Source of the DNA: Acidobacteriota bacterium
GTDB taxonomy: Bacteria; Acidobacteriota; Polarisedimenticolia; Gp22-AA2
Assembly: GCA_003223135.1 (NCBI GenBank)
Contig: QHXX01000101.1
Location: forward strand, 1-55,457
Direction: 5' to 3'
Length of the DNA: 55,457 nucleotides
The position numbers were made by a program, and so were the translations under genes. Shown here piece by piece: positions 55,420-55,457 of this stretch (position 1 is the stretch's first letter; the number at the start of each line of letters is the position of its first letter). The notes beneath the pieces are model-generated. The model was given only the letters and a program-made list of their open reading frames with translations. It had not been told where the DNA came from and did no database searches.

Positions 55420-55457
55420 ATTCCGATAGAGATGTCGTACGGGAGCGGGGAAAAATC

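Overview
The window is a GC-rich chromosomal segment from a Gram-negative bacterium with an outer membrane: it carries a lipid A/Kdo/heptose gene cluster, an MltD-type murein hydrolase and an outer-membrane-like protein. The overall character (TPR lipoprotein next to an ASPIC/UnbV protein, two tuf genes, tuf-rpmG-tRNA-Trp-secE order, proteobacteria-like RpoB insertions) would fit Acidobacteriota or a neighbouring phylum. That placement is inference only, since no rRNA gene is present. No prophage, insertion sequence, CRISPR array or other mobile element was seen.

Positions 1-12043 hold the 3' end of a first tuf, rpmG, tRNA-Trp, secE, nusG, rplKAJL and rpoBC. A consensus promoter and a strongly structured leader then open the str operon (rpsL, rpsG, fusA, second tuf; 12095-16499). 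It runs into the merged S10, spc and alpha operons (rpsJ to rplQ, 16583-32441), which include secY, adk, map, infA, rpmJ and rpoA. This block is nearly canonical, with two exceptions. rpsH (S8) carries an internal deletion and frame shift and cannot encode S8 as read. RpoB carries an eight-cysteine zinc-ribbon-like insertion in its N-terminal part. Several ribosomal proteins also have Ala/Lys-rich low-complexity tails.

On the minus strand, 32463-37983 is a six-gene LPS operon (waaA, lpxK, an LpxL-like acyltransferase, gmhB, rfaE1, rfaE2). Its first five genes are chained by GTGA overlaps. Its promoter sits so close to waaA that the mRNA would be leaderless or nearly so.

From 38199 the plus strand carries signalling and metabolic genes: an HD-GYP protein with a degenerate receiver domain, a small ribbon-helix-helix-like protein overlapping nadA, a membrane HD-GYP sensor, a HAD phosphatase, an unknown small protein and lexA. 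These are followed by a beta-barrel-like secreted protein, a rhomboid protein, an ABM-domain protein behind tRNA-Phe, dps, recA, mltD, a TPR lipoprotein, an ASPIC/UnbV beta-propeller protein and a ComM/YifB ATPase.

Promoters are unusually easy to read here. Several intergenic gaps contain TTGACA-like boxes 17-18 bases from TAnnnT boxes, so the housekeeping sigma factor appears to use a classical sigma70 consensus. The main items for a second look are the RpoB zinc insertion, the broken rpsH, the structured str leader, the putative RHH-nadA regulatory pair, the poly-arginine wing of LexA, and the frame ambiguity upstream of the rhomboid gene.
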